From: Litsea cubeba
Taxonomy: Eukaryota > Streptophyta > Magnoliopsida > Laurales > Lauraceae
Assembly (NCBI GenBank): GCA_012931725.1
Contig: CM022946.1
Coordinates: 45,666,360-45,730,359, forward strand
DNA: 64,000 nucleotides
Direction of reading: 5' to 3'
Position 1 is the first letter of the stretch; each line of letters opens with the position of its first letter. Shown piece by piece: positions 1-9,823 of the stretch. The position numbers and the translations under genes are program-made. Under the pieces are notes generated by a model, which had not been told where the DNA came from, searched no databases, and saw only the letters and a program-made list of their open reading frames with translations.

Positions 1-132
1 CCCATATCTTTCAGTTGATGATTTCCATATATCCGGAACTGCTTTCCAGTCGTTGGAATCTGACAATTTGCCACTTGGCAATAATTCACTCTCAAGGAGA
101 GGAGAGCACCTCCTAAAATGCAAGACCTCTAT
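1..132 (-). CDS. Internal exon of a plastid acyl-activating enzyme (AAE15/16-type acyl-ACP synthetase), gene runs off the left edge
   Basis: The minus strand is open for exactly 44 codons behind a pyrimidine-rich acceptor (cag at 133-135). The peptide contains RRCSPLLES and, near its end, DWKAVPDIWKSSTERYG. This matches, as I recall the family, the segment just after the transit peptide of plant AAE15/AAE16 proteins, which activate fatty acids on acyl carrier protein in plastids. Those proteins have a Cys-Ser-Pro segment followed by a W-K-x-V-P-D-I-W block that leads into the adenylate-forming domain. The catalytic domain would lie left of the window. The preceding transit-peptide exon should be further right on the minus strand, but I could not find it. 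The family call rests on 44 residues; intactness of the gene cannot be judged. Confidence 0.65.
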   Translation of the reverse strand, partial: MEVLHFRRCSPLLESELLPSGKLSDSNDWKAVPDIWKSSTERYG

Positions 133-1861
133 CTGCAAAAGTAAAAAATCTTGTTAACTGTAGATGCGAGCAAGATCACTTTCTTCCCATTATTAACGTT
201 AAGCTATAGCACAAACGTGTCTTATTCTTTTCTCAGCACAGAAATATAAATTTCAATCCCCTAGCCTCAAAGTTCTCCATTGAAGGACATTAAAGCAAGG
301 TCAAACACGCAGACTATGAGATAGTTGCAACTTTGTAACAAAAATAATTTTTCTTTAGAGGTAACGTATCACGGAAAAAAGTTTGTAACAGATTTAGGAA
401 AAATCCAATGGCAAGATTACATAATAGTCACATAAAATTAATTTACAACATCACTTGGAAAACTATCATTTTCAATTACAAGGCTTTGATATCTACCAGA
501 AGTAAATGGGCGAAAACTATCATTTAGGTGTCTCATCACCCACTTATGAATATAGAGTTTTAAAAGCATCTGTGGAACAATATCCTAGATATCCAATAAG
601 AGTTTATCAAGTTTGCAGTTACTGCAGTCTACAAAAGGTGGCATTACCTACAATCTAATGTATCTTAGATCCATGTCAATACTTGAAACAACCAAGAAAG
701 CACAAAAATGATTACTTGAATGCCCCATCTGCATTTCTATCATTTAAGTTTTCATAAAAAGAAATATATCATAAGAACATCTAATATCAATCAAGATCAA
801 TACTTCAAACATACTCTTGTCACATATCACTAGATAAATGCTAAGCTGATAGTGAGATAACAATCATTAAAGTTATGGATAGTTTTATCAATTGAACATA
901 AAAAGATGGAAATTAATGCAAATAATACATGTTCACGGGAAAACAGAGCTGAAAGATTCAACCCTTGCGAGATATTAATACCAATGGGCCCATATCAGTA
1001 TTCAAAGACTGTTCACTGGCTTCTTGATCCTGCAAAAATCCAGCATACCAATCATGTTCTCCAACCAAGTGTAATGCATAAATGACCGACAGGAAACATA
1101 AATGACCAACATGAAATTTTTAGAGTATAATTTATCTTTGATTTCAGATGTCATGGATGATACATAAGAAAGAGAAAAGAGTCAGGTGGTTTTTATGGAG
1201 ATCAGATCTATAGTAGGCTATAACATGTACTAAAACATCCAACTTATCAACCACAAACAAACCAAGAGCAACAATGATAGAAGTACATTATGATTCTTAA
1301 AAGCAAGGATCTATGACAATTAGAAAAAATAATATTTGAGGCTTTCAAACCAGCAGCAAAAGAAGAGAAATCTGTGTCCACCACTATGGCAACATACCAA
1401 AGAAGAAAAAGCCATGACATTGAACGATTTCTATAAGGGGTTAAACCATCTTTTTCTATGGACCACAAGTCTAATTGGCAACCAAGAAAAGATTGGCTTG
1501 TTGAAATCCTTCATCTTTTATCAATTATAGCCCACAGGTTATGTGGCAAGGACCCATTTTTATCATTGGGCTTATTTTATTAAAGTAATGTGCAAGGTTT
1601 TGAAGATGGCAGGGAGTGTGGCTAACTGGCGAGCTCCCTTCTTCCTCCTCCCCTCGCTCTGCTGTCACTCTCCCTGCTCCCCACTCGGCCTCCACCTGAG
1701 TCGTAACTTCTGCATTCAACTTACCAATTTGTTTATTTTCTGCTTCAACTAGTCACCTTTTTTTGCCAAAGCATTTTTCATATGGAACTCACCACTCTGG
1801 AGATCACACTGGAAATATATTTCATTTCCAATTTAAAAACAGATGACATGGGAGGTATCAC

Positions 1862-2021
1862 CTAAAAACTGAAGAAATGATGCATCTTCTGGAGTTGCCT
1901 GCTTATATTTCTTGTAGATTCGCTTGGTTACTATGTTCTTGGATTCATCATTTAATTGACATGGCATTGCACATCTCAGCCCGGTACTCATCATAATGAT
2001 GCTCCCATTTCTTCAAGCAAG
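1862..2021 (-). pseudogene. Possible decayed exon resembling an RNA-dependent RNA polymerase C-terminal region
   Basis: On the minus strand a good acceptor (tttttttcag, from 2022 outward) is followed by an exon-like stretch reading KKWEHHYDEYRAEMCNAMS. After a one-base frame change it continues DESKNIVTKRIYKKYKQ, and it ends at a GT donor at 1861. The pattern of Glu-Tyr-Arg-x-Glu-Met, then Lys-Tyr-Lys-Gln, reminded me of the region after the catalytic core in plant RDR proteins. Those usually continue with a Leu-Tyr-Gly-Ala motif that is absent here. The identification is tentative; it could be an unrelated coding relic or chance. Confidence 0.25.
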
Positions 2022-3532
2022 CTGAAAAAAACAATCTTGACAAAAGTTATTCAGTTCTACTTTCGCTCTATCCCTTGAATCCTAAAAGAAATTATCTGAA
2101 CTTTAAAGTTTAAAGACATACAGATCAATCTAATGTTTGAAAAGAACAATAGAGCAAAACTGCAGCCATCACACCCTCTCAAGCTCATTCACCGATTCCA
2201 TGCCCATGCATTCAAGCTGAAAAATTCAGTATATCATAATCAACAGTGGAAGATCCCAGGGCACAATTGGGAGATGTGCTCAATAACAGAACATTGTGAT
2301 TGCAGGGGTCTGTTTCCACTATCATTAGGGGTTTGTTTGCTTACAACAATTATCATTGTTTGTTTGCAGGATTTCAGAGAATTCATATTAGGTGATAGAC
2401 ATTTTCCAAATGTTGTCTACCAGTAGGATTTGCAAATGCTCAAGGACAACCCAACAATGGTTTGAGGATATCTCATTTTTCAAAAGTAAAATAATCTCGA
2501 TGTTCTTAGACAGAGGGTGTGTTGGATATCCAAACAACTGCAATTTGAATACCTTACCAAAATTTTTAAGTATTCAAATGAGTCGTTCTCTGTTCTGGTG
2601 TGAATTCAATTGGGCTTGCAAATCAAAGCCTTTAAGCCAAAAAAAGAATAGCTTTTCAAATGAATCACTCTCTGTTGATTCAATTGGACTTGCATTATGT
2701 GAGATTCAGTTTCTTGAGTTTCTTCTTGGAAACAACATTAACTATAAGTAATCACTAATTAATCTTGATTATGAATTTATACAGAAAAAGGAAGAAATAG
2801 ACTTATCAGATTGATTGATCTTGAAAATATAAATTAATTGACCTATGCATCTAAGATAATCCTTTTAGTTTATCTGTTATGGAGTCTTAGTTGATGAGCT
2901 CTCTATAAGAAATCTGCACAAGACAAGACCCATTAAATAGTAGAGTTAATCTAACTCAATCCAGTGCTGTTTTGGGTTTCTTCCCCATGTGATTGGCAAC
3001 ACCAAACACCCTCATACAGTCATACCCACTCAGACTCAAAACAAGAAACTTGACTCAATTGATCTCATCCAATGTCTAAAATTAAAGTTTAGGTCTTCCA
3101 TTGTTTTCTGCATCTTGGGTCCAAATCAGCTTTCAGCAAAAAAAAAAAAATGGGGGTCAATAAATCACTCCTAATATTCCATAAAAAAAATAACTTATCG
3201 CAAAAACAAACCCTGAAACAAAGCAGAAGCATGCTCCTCTCAATAAACATTAATCATCAGATGGAAATTACCATCTAATATGAAACTTTGGCCAATATGC
3301 AACTCATGTTGAAAATGGGGGTCATATTTTGTTGGCATAAGAGCCTCAACAGCCAAGTTTATTTATTTATTTATTTGAGGTTTAATTGATAGAGAAATGA
3401 ACTGTTTTACTTGATTCTGTCAATAAAGGAAAAACACCACATATAAGATATCCTCAAAACTCTAATAATAAAAGGAAAACCTTCTAATTTTTGGGCAATT
3501 TGGAGTCATTTTATGTAAAAGAAATTGTAATA

Positions 3533-3676
3533 ATGCCCATCTGATCCCACCAAATATGAATTATGTCTATATATCCTCTACTGGGACCTTTTTACAGTGT
3601 AAAATATTGTTCTAAATGACATTTTACCAAAAAAAAATGACCTATTTTTTATGCCCATCTGATCCCACCAAATATG
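3533..3676. repeat. 26-bp direct repeat, copies at 3533-3558 and 3651-3676
   Basis: The sequence atgcccatctgatcccacca plus six further bases occurs twice, 118 bp apart. The 92 bp between copies are AT-rich with A and T runs. It may be a small local duplication or the footprint of an excised or decayed element. Confidence 0.7.
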
Positions 3677-3844
3677 CGCTTCTAGATCAGGAATCTATTG
3701 AAATTTCGCCAGATGTAAAGTTCAATGTACAGAATGAGATGATTAGTAGATAAAAGGAGAGTCTCTATAAGAGCCTGAACAAATAAGAGAGTATAACATG
3801 AGGGAGAAACTAACAGGAAACAGAGAAGTAAACATGATTAATAC

Positions 3845-4258
3845 CGTGCTCCCCCACCGGTCTCTGGCATCGATGTTAGCCTTCCGAGTCAGCACGAGCT
3901 TCACAACAGAGACATGCTCCTCACAGGCGGCAATGTGCAGAGCAGTCCGTCCATCCAAATCAATGTTGTTCACATCAATCCCATCGTTCAACAAATCCTC
4001 CACGCCCTTCACGTCCCCTCGGCACGCCGCGAACAGCAGTTGCATCGTCGAGTCCAGACTCTCCGGCACAGTCAGCTCCTCCTTGGACGGAGTCCGTCGG
4101 ATCGGATCCAGCGACGACTACCTCCCGAAGCTGAAAAGAAACGAGTTGCGCTTCGGATCGAGCGAGGTCTGCCGGTTGAAAATGAATCTCCCACTCCTCA
4201 ACGATCCGGTCGAGAACTGCCTCGAGATCCCTCGTTTCAACTGAGCTGCGATTTCCAT
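3845..4258 (-). pseudogene. Exon 1 of an integrin-linked-kinase-type ankyrin/Raf-like protein kinase, interrupted by an in-frame TAG
   Basis: Starting at the ATG at 4258-4256, 138 codons run to a donor (exon end 3845, then gtatta). The N-terminus reads MEIAAQLKRGISRQFSTGSL, followed by two SLDP-type motifs and then ankyrin repeats containing LDGRTALHIAAC and ANIDARDRWGST. This is the conserved first exon of plant ILK family kinases (ankyrin repeats plus a C-terminal Raf-like kinase domain). Codon 47 (4120-4118) is TAG where relatives have Gln between FGR and SSLDPIRR, so it is probably a CAG-to-TAG change. The ankyrin part downstream is otherwise open. No kinase exons are visible between here and 133. 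A retrotransposon begins 83 bp upstream of the ATG. It could be a pseudogene fragment; re-initiation downstream of the stop is possible but unsupported. Confidence 0.8.
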
Positions 4259-4336
4259 GACCAGGATTCCAAATCAAACATGGATTCCCACTACACATCA
4301 ATTGAAATCAAAATCTAGTCTGCCCAAAAAAAAATG

Positions 4337-4341
4337 GAGAG
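4337..4341. repeat. Left target-site duplication of element A (GAGAG)
   Basis: The five bases gagag directly precede the TG of the left LTR and are repeated directly after the CA of the right LTR at 15369-15373. Five-base duplications are typical for Ty3/Gypsy integrases. Confidence 0.9.
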
Positions 4342-5078
4342 TGTAAGTGCCTAAAAATTAAGGACTTTAAATCAGAGACTAGGATCCTTGATTTGGGTGG
4401 TTTGGAAGAAGGTTGTCGAGGCTCCGACTGGACCTGAAAAGGGAGAGAGGAAAATACGTCAGAGGACCCTGGCTGCAGGCAGCGCAAGGCTCTCCGATGC
4501 TTAAGTTAGTCCAAGGAAAGAGCAAGGGAGATGGAGAGCAAATTGCAGAGTAAGAGTGTGTATTATGGATCGCGTACCTTTAGGATGGAGGTGGAGATGT
4601 TATTTATAGGTGATGGGGTTGACCATTGTGGGCGAGTTCCAAGACTGGGCCGGCCACTCGAGTGCCTGCGTCCACTCAGCCCATAATGCATTAAATGCTG
4701 ACCCACGCTTCATTAAATGCTAGGCTTGCTGGGTCAGGCGGCGGTTCTGACTTTTGGGCCAGGTCCCATCAGGCCTGGCCCGGAGCCATGCTCTGGGGGC
4801 GCACGTGTCCTGTACGCGCCGTTTTGTCAGTAATGATAATCTGCAGGGCACGCCTTAGCGTGCGCCGTTGTCCTGTCGTTGGTCCCATCAGTCTCTGTCA
4901 AATCCGCATTGCCGGGGGTCGATGCCGAGGTCGGGTAGGTCCGACTTCGGAAGCTCTTACCTCGGCAAATGCCGCGGTCCTCCAGCCGCGGTCAGCCTTG
5001 GCCTAGGGGAGGCATAATCAATCCATCTCAAGACCGGGGCTAGCGCTGATCTCGGCTTAGTGAAAATACCCCCACACA
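4342..5078 (-). repeat. Element A 3' LTR (left copy, 737 bp)
   Basis: Runs TGTAAGTGCC to CCCCACACA on the plus strand and matches 14632-15368 in length and sequence apart from 12 substitutions. In element orientation it is the 3' LTR because the polypurine tract abuts its inner edge at 5079. A minus-strand TATA-like motif (CTATAAATAA, about 4592-4601) marks the likely U3 promoter. Confidence 0.93.
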
Positions 5079-5090
5079 ATTGCCCCCCAG
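5079..5090 (-). other. Element A polypurine tract
   Basis: On the minus strand CTGGGGGGCAAT ends directly at the LTR start. This is the expected primer site for plus-strand DNA synthesis. The same motif abuts the LTR of element B at 19951. Confidence 0.8.
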
Positions 5091-5440
5091 TCTTCCGAGC
5101 TCTTAAGGGTATCACAACTCTTTGAGGTCGGAAGCTGAATAGATCTCGCCGAGCTGCAATATGCCGCGGGGCTCAGATAACTCCGCTCCCGGGCTCGGGG
5201 GAGCCCAAACGTCTCCTAGCTTTCGGAATTCCGCCGCCGTTTGGGTAGCTAGCGTCTTTACTCCTATCCGCCGTCGCTTTTATGCCCGAGGCATTAAATG
5301 GCGCACGAGAATCAAGCTGGCGCTTCCACGTGTCTCCTCCTATCTGGCTGGCCCGTCTTTTCACGACGGCGCGTGCAGTGAAAAGACGCGCCCTCTTCGA
5401 AATTCGAACAGGCGCCATGATTAGGCGCCCAATTTTTGGC

Positions 5441-5764
5441 TATAAATAGGGGCTCGCCCCTTCCTTTCCTTCTTTTACCTTCGTTTTATCTCTCTTCGCT
5501 TTTCCTTCTTCTTCCATTCTTGGAGCTCTTTCCCCTTCTTCCCTGCCTTCGCCTTCGTTGAACGAAAGAAACTGGTGCAGAGACTCCTCGGGTCTTCGTC
5601 TGAAAGAGGTGCTGTTAGGATCTCATTGCGTTTTCTGACCCCTTCGTAAGTTCCCTTTCTCTCATCTCCGTTCCATTCCTTTTTCTAGGGTTCTGTTCTG
5701 CCTTTCTTTTCCTTCTGTCTAGGGTTCCCTTTTGCCCCTTAGCAAATTCCCCCATTTATTTTAG
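5441..5764 (+). promoter_or_regulatory. Promoter and 5'UTR intron of the element A antisense gene
   Basis: A TATA-like box (tataaatagg, 5441-5450) lies about 340 bp upstream of the ATG. After a CT-rich leader, a GT donor at 5646 and an AG acceptor at 5763-5764 define a plausible 5'UTR intron ending 16 bp before the ATG. Element B has the same layout (cataaatagg at 20221, intron 20372-20456, then the ATG). The gene therefore appears to have its own Pol II promoter reading against gag-pol. Confidence 0.65.
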
Positions 5765-5780
5765 CGTTCTCCTCTGAGAG

Positions 5781-7929
5781 ATGGGTATCTTTAGTCATTG
5801 GGTAGAGTCTGAGAGGGGATTAGCCGATCTCAGGGCTAAGTACAACATTCCGGAGGGGGTTCAGGTCATGGCGGCCCCACTGGTCGCCGGCATCCTCGGT
5901 GATTTTTACAATGGCTGGATGCCGTTTCCTTTAGTAGCCATAGTTGAGGGCGGGGTTAGGTTTCCCCTTCGCCCTCTGCTCAGGGAGTGCCTCAGGGCAT
6001 GGAACCTTTGTCCCTGTCAACTGATGCCCAATAGTTTCAAGATTGTAATGGGCACAGATGCCCTTAATACAATCTTGGGCATCGGTCTCGGTGTTCACGA
6101 TATCGAGGACGCCTACGATATCTGCAAGTCCGGGAAGGACATGTACTACCTCCGCATCAAGCCGAGTCGGAGGCCGTTTGTGCAAGCCCTGGAGGACTCC
6201 AATAAATATGCTGGAGACGACCGTCTGATGGTCACGGGCAGCTGGGAGTTTAGTGATGACGAGGCCATCGCGGAAAGAAATTTCAGGATCCCTCGTCACT
6301 TCGGCACCCCCCCAAGTAATTACAGCCCCAGCACACTTCTTTGCTTCTTGCGTTTCTTTGTATTGCCGGGCTTAAGTTTTCTCGTTTGCCCTTGCAGGTG
6401 CTCGTCAGAGGAGAGCGGCCGCTTCCCGGGACGGCTGGACGTTGAACAAGGCTTGGATCCGTGCCTTGGAGAATTACCACGGCCACGGGGACAGGTCGGC
6501 GTGGAGATTACTGGGGTACGAACCCAGGTATCGCGGTTACCGGAACAAGAAGCACACTGCCCACCGCACCCAAGCCGCGGCGGAAGTAGAAGCAGAAGGC
6601 GGTGCGGCTAACTCCGGGGATCGGACTGCGTCCAACTCCGAGGCATCGACTTCGGGGTCCGAAGAGGACGACGCCGAGACGATTGGAAGGATCGTCTTAT
6701 CGTCAGAGAGCGACCCGGAAGGCGAGATGGATGGGACCCGCCCGAAGCCGGTCTTCAAGAATCTCAGGGTCTTGCCCGTTGGGGGGCGAGGCCGCGGCGC
6801 AGCCTCCTCCTCTCGCGCGCCTCCTTCTTTGGGCGCACCCTCGTCTTCTTCGGCGCCTCCTCCCTTGCGGACGCCGGCGCCGCAATCCACGGCCGGGCCC
6901 AGCACATCCGCGGTCGTCCCTCCCCCAGCGTCGCGGGGGGAGGATTTGGCCAGAAAAAGGGCCAGAGTCGAGGGCTCCGCGGGGGAGTCTTCGGGTGGCG
7001 GTATGTCGACGCGGGCTACCCCCGCCCTTTGGAGGCCGAGCTTTATGCTCCAGCCGGGGAGGCCGATGACGGTCGAGGACCGCCTCTCTGGGGGGCCTCT
7101 GGTGATTGCCAGCCTTGGCAGTGCATGTGCCCTACCGCGGGACATGGAGAAGCATGATGAGCTGGACGACATCTCTCTGCTGGCGTCGCAGATGAGGGCG
7201 AGCCTGAGTGTAAGTTCCCGAATTCTTCTAAGTCTTTTTCCTTTCATCTGTCAGCTATAGCCTTCTCTGACTTGGCGTCGTGGCTTTTTGCAGATCGTGC
7301 AGATGGCTCAGGTCTCGGTGTCCCGGGTCCAAAAGTGCCATGACGAGCTCAAAAGGATCCAGGCGAACTGTGAGCAGCACAGGAAAGCCTTGGAAGAGGG
7401 CAAGGTGAGGGAGAAGGAGTATGAAGAAACTCACCAAGCCCTCTTCTCCGAGCTCGACAAGGCGAAGGCGGCTTTTGAGCTGGTCAAGAGGAGAGAAGCC
7501 GAGCTGGAGAGGAGGATCGCGGGCCTGGAGAGGCAAAAAGCCGAGCTCGAGCTCCGGATTCAGACCGAGGTCGCCGCGGCCTTCCAGGATGGCGTCGATG
7601 TAGCTGGCGAGGAGTACTCGGCGCAGGTTGACGATATAAGGGCCTCGTCCTGGGAGATGGGGTGGAGAGCGGCTCTCGTGAAGGCGGGGCTCCCCAGGGA
7701 TCACCCCGCATATACGAGCCCGGACGAGTTCCCGCGCTCCGAGGCTGACCCAACTCCCACGGCAGACCCTGAGAGGGAACTTGTAGCCGCGCCGGGATCG
7801 GAGATCGCCCCGTCGACGACTGGGGCTCCCGCCGCTGCTACGTCACCTTCCGTCGCCTCCACTTCCGAAGTTCCTCCCGATGCCGCGACTCCTCCCGCGG
7901 ATTACTCTGCTCCGGCGCCAGCCGCATGA
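5781..7929 (+). CDS. Antisense gene of element A, 'putative gypsy-type transposon' family; three coding exons, 660 aa
   Basis: Exons 5781-6315, 6398-7209 and 7294-7929 have canonical GT-AG borders and phases that join without a stop (535+812+636 bases). Exon 1 encodes a globular domain with IPEGVQV, GWMPFPLVAIVEGGVRFPL, CPCQLMPNSFKIVMG and GVHDIEDAYDICK. I recognise this as the plant family annotated as putative gypsy-type transposon/transposase (PF04195 type). No catalytic triad is apparent and its biochemical role is unknown. Exon 2 adds a basic patch and a long Ser/Pro/Ala/acidic linker. Exon 3 is a strongly charged coiled coil (Glu/Lys/Arg heptads) with a Pro/Ala/Thr tail. It is convergent to pol across an array of hairpin repeats and is intact although gag-pol is not. 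The element B gene at 20459 keeps the same exon structure. The start is the first ATG after the 5'UTR intron. Confidence 0.82.
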
Positions 7930-8297
7930 GGCTACTTAGCTGTTCCTCTTTCCATCTTTCAAATGTAATTTTTCCTTAGGCGCATTGCGCCGCTCATGTA
8001 TGAAGCCGCTGAATTTAATGAAAAATCATTTTTCGCCTCTATTCCGTGCCCCCTTTGTTTGGAATGTGTCTTAAGTGCTTTGCTTCGGCTATATAATTGA
8101 ATTTTCACACCCTGGAGACCCGCGATCGGTTAACCGTGCTTAGAAGACGCGGCCTTTTATAGAATGCGATGTAGGCTTGATCCGAGCGTTTCTCGCAATC
8201 ATGACGGCGAGCGAGTGATACTATTTTCTTTCAAGTATATGAGCTCGGTGAGTGCCAGGGATCATTTAGTGCGGCGATCTTAGTGTGTAAGGCGATT

Positions 8298-8662
8298 CCC
8301 TTGGCTCGTTACCAGGGGCCGTGCTGGCTATCTGGCACGGGGGCCGAGACGCGCACGAAATGGAGAAGCTCCCCTGGCTCGTCACCAGGGGCCGTGCTGG
8401 CAATCTGGCACGAGGGCCGAGACGCGCACGAAATGGAGAAGCTCCCCTGGCTCGTCGCCAGGGGCCGTGCTGGCAATCTGGCACGAGGGCCGAGACGCGC
8501 ACGAAATGGAGAAGCTCCCCTAGCTCGTCACCAGGGGCCGTGCTGGCAATCTGGCACGAGGGCCGAGACGCGCACGAAATGGAGAAGCTCCCCTGGCTCG
8601 TCACCAGGGGCCGTGCTGGCAATCTGGCACGAGGGCCGAGACGCGCACGAAATGGAGAAGTT
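8298..8662. repeat. Five tandem 73-bp repeats, each with two hairpin-forming inverted repeats
   Basis: Unit starts fall near 8298, 8371, 8444, 8517 and 8590. Each unit contains CCCCTGG, seven bases, CCAGGGG, followed by GTGC...GCAC, so each transcript unit can fold into two stem-loops. The unit is not a multiple of three and the frames through it are artefacts. It sits between the convergent 3' ends of integrase (8788) and the antisense gene (7929), where a terminator, insulator or polyadenylation role would make sense. That role is inference. Confidence 0.9.
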
Positions 8663-8787
8663 CCTGCCGAACTGGGGAATTGCGTTGTTGCCGCGGTCCC
8701 TCCCTTGGAGCAAATTCGATTTAGAACACAAAGAGAAACTTTCTTGAGAGGAAACGACCTTCATTGATTTGCATAAAATGAATACAT

Positions 8788-9823
8788 TTAAAAGTAAAAT
8801 TTCTTGAGATGTGATGCGTTCCATGGCCGCAGCAGCAGTTTCCCATTCATATCCTCAAGCTTATATGCGGACCGCCCCGCGGTCGAGACTACCTTGAACG
8901 GACCACGCCAGTTCGGGGCCAACTTGCCTTGATTCGGGTCCTTGTCCGCGTGTAGTGCCTTCTTCAGGACCAGCTCTCCGATGGAGAACTTCCTTTCCCG
9001 CACTTTCTGATTGTAATCTCTTGCTAGCCGTTGCTGATAGGCTGCTAAGCGGATGGAAGCGGCCTCTCTGCGCTCTTCGGCCAGGTCCAGTCCCAGGGTG
9101 AGGCATTTATCGTTCTGGGCCTGGTCAAAGAGTTCGGATCTGAGGGTTGGAAGGCCGATTTCGAGAGGGATCACGGCTTCCATTCCATATGCCAAGGAAA
9201 AAGGAGTTTTTGAGGTGGAGCGTCGCGGGGTGGTCCTGTAGGCCCATAACACACTGGGCAGCTCCTCCACCCACCTTCCTTTGGCCCCATCGAGTCTCTT
9301 CTTGAGCCCATCCAAGACCACTTTATTGGAGATTTTCAGCTTGGCCATTGCTCTGGGGATATGCCGGAGTCGAGTAGTGGTTCCTGATGCCGAGTTCCTT
9401 GCAAAAGTTTTTGAAGAGGCTGGAGTCGAATTGGGTCCCGTTATCCGAGACCAAGACTCGAGGGATGCCGAACCTTGTGACGATGTTCTTCCATACGAAG
9501 TTCTTGGAATCCCGTTCCGTGATGGAAGATAACGCTTCCGCCTCGATCCACTTGGTGAAATAGTCGGTGGCCACTATCAGCCATCTTTTATTCCCCGGAG
9601 CTCGATGGAGGGGTCCCACAATGTCCGGCCCCCACTGAGCAAAGGGCCATGGACTAGAGAGCGGGCTCAAATCCTGCGCAGGTTGATGGAGGTTGTGCGA
9701 GAATTTCTGGCACTTTTCACATTTCGTGGCGTACATTTGTGCGTCCTTTTGCATGTATGGCCACCAGTATCCTTGGCTTATAGCCCGGTACGCTAGTGAC
9801 CTTCCTCCGATGTGACTTCCTCA
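8788..9823 (-). pseudogene. Element A integrase region (TGA and one frameshift)
   Basis: In sense order: a His/Cys zinc-binding segment (YATKCEKCQKFSHN preceded by the SHIGG block), the catalytic core with WGPDIVGP and VLVSDNGTQFDS, then PQSNGQAEN with the catalytic Glu, and a C-terminal part ending in NASHLKKFYF. Two lesions separate it from a working frame: a TGA at 9821-9823 (probably a former Cys codon between HEGI and GSHIGG) and one extra base in a T run on the plus strand at 9333-9336 just after the catalytic Glu. The enzyme would integrate element cDNA in the nucleus; this copy cannot encode it in one piece. Confidence 0.88.

Larger units (their letters stand above)
136..3740. other. 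AT-rich intergenic or intronic DNA with no confident gene
   Basis: About 3.6 kb of AT-rich sequence with short, unconvincing reading frames. I looked on the minus strand for kinase exons that should follow the ankyrin exon at 3845-4258 and for the transit-peptide exon of the acyl-activating gene, and saw neither. The only protein-like stretches are the weak exon-like segment at 1862-2021 and a short piece behind a ttttgcag acceptor near 1025-1035 that reaches a stop after about 23 codons. A 26-bp direct repeat lies at its right end. Confidence 0.5.

Noticed and set aside
1336..1752. Small frames of 64-73 codons on both strands
   Set aside because: No similarity, no context, expected by chance at this composition.
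2133..2751. Plus-strand frames of 97 and 119 codons
   Set aside because: AT-rich, no recognisable domain, no splice or promoter context.
6537..7704. Long minus-strand frames opposite the element A antisense gene
   Set aside because: GC-rich mirror frames of exons 2 and 3, without domain similarity or splice support.
8298..8662. CRISPR-like array
   Set aside because: Whole units repeat without unique spacers, in a plant retrotransposon; ordinary tandem repeat.
8266..8824. Several 100-190-codon frames with repeated peptides in the 73-bp array
   Set aside because: The unit is 73 bp, so every frame rotates; the peptides are by-products of the repeats.
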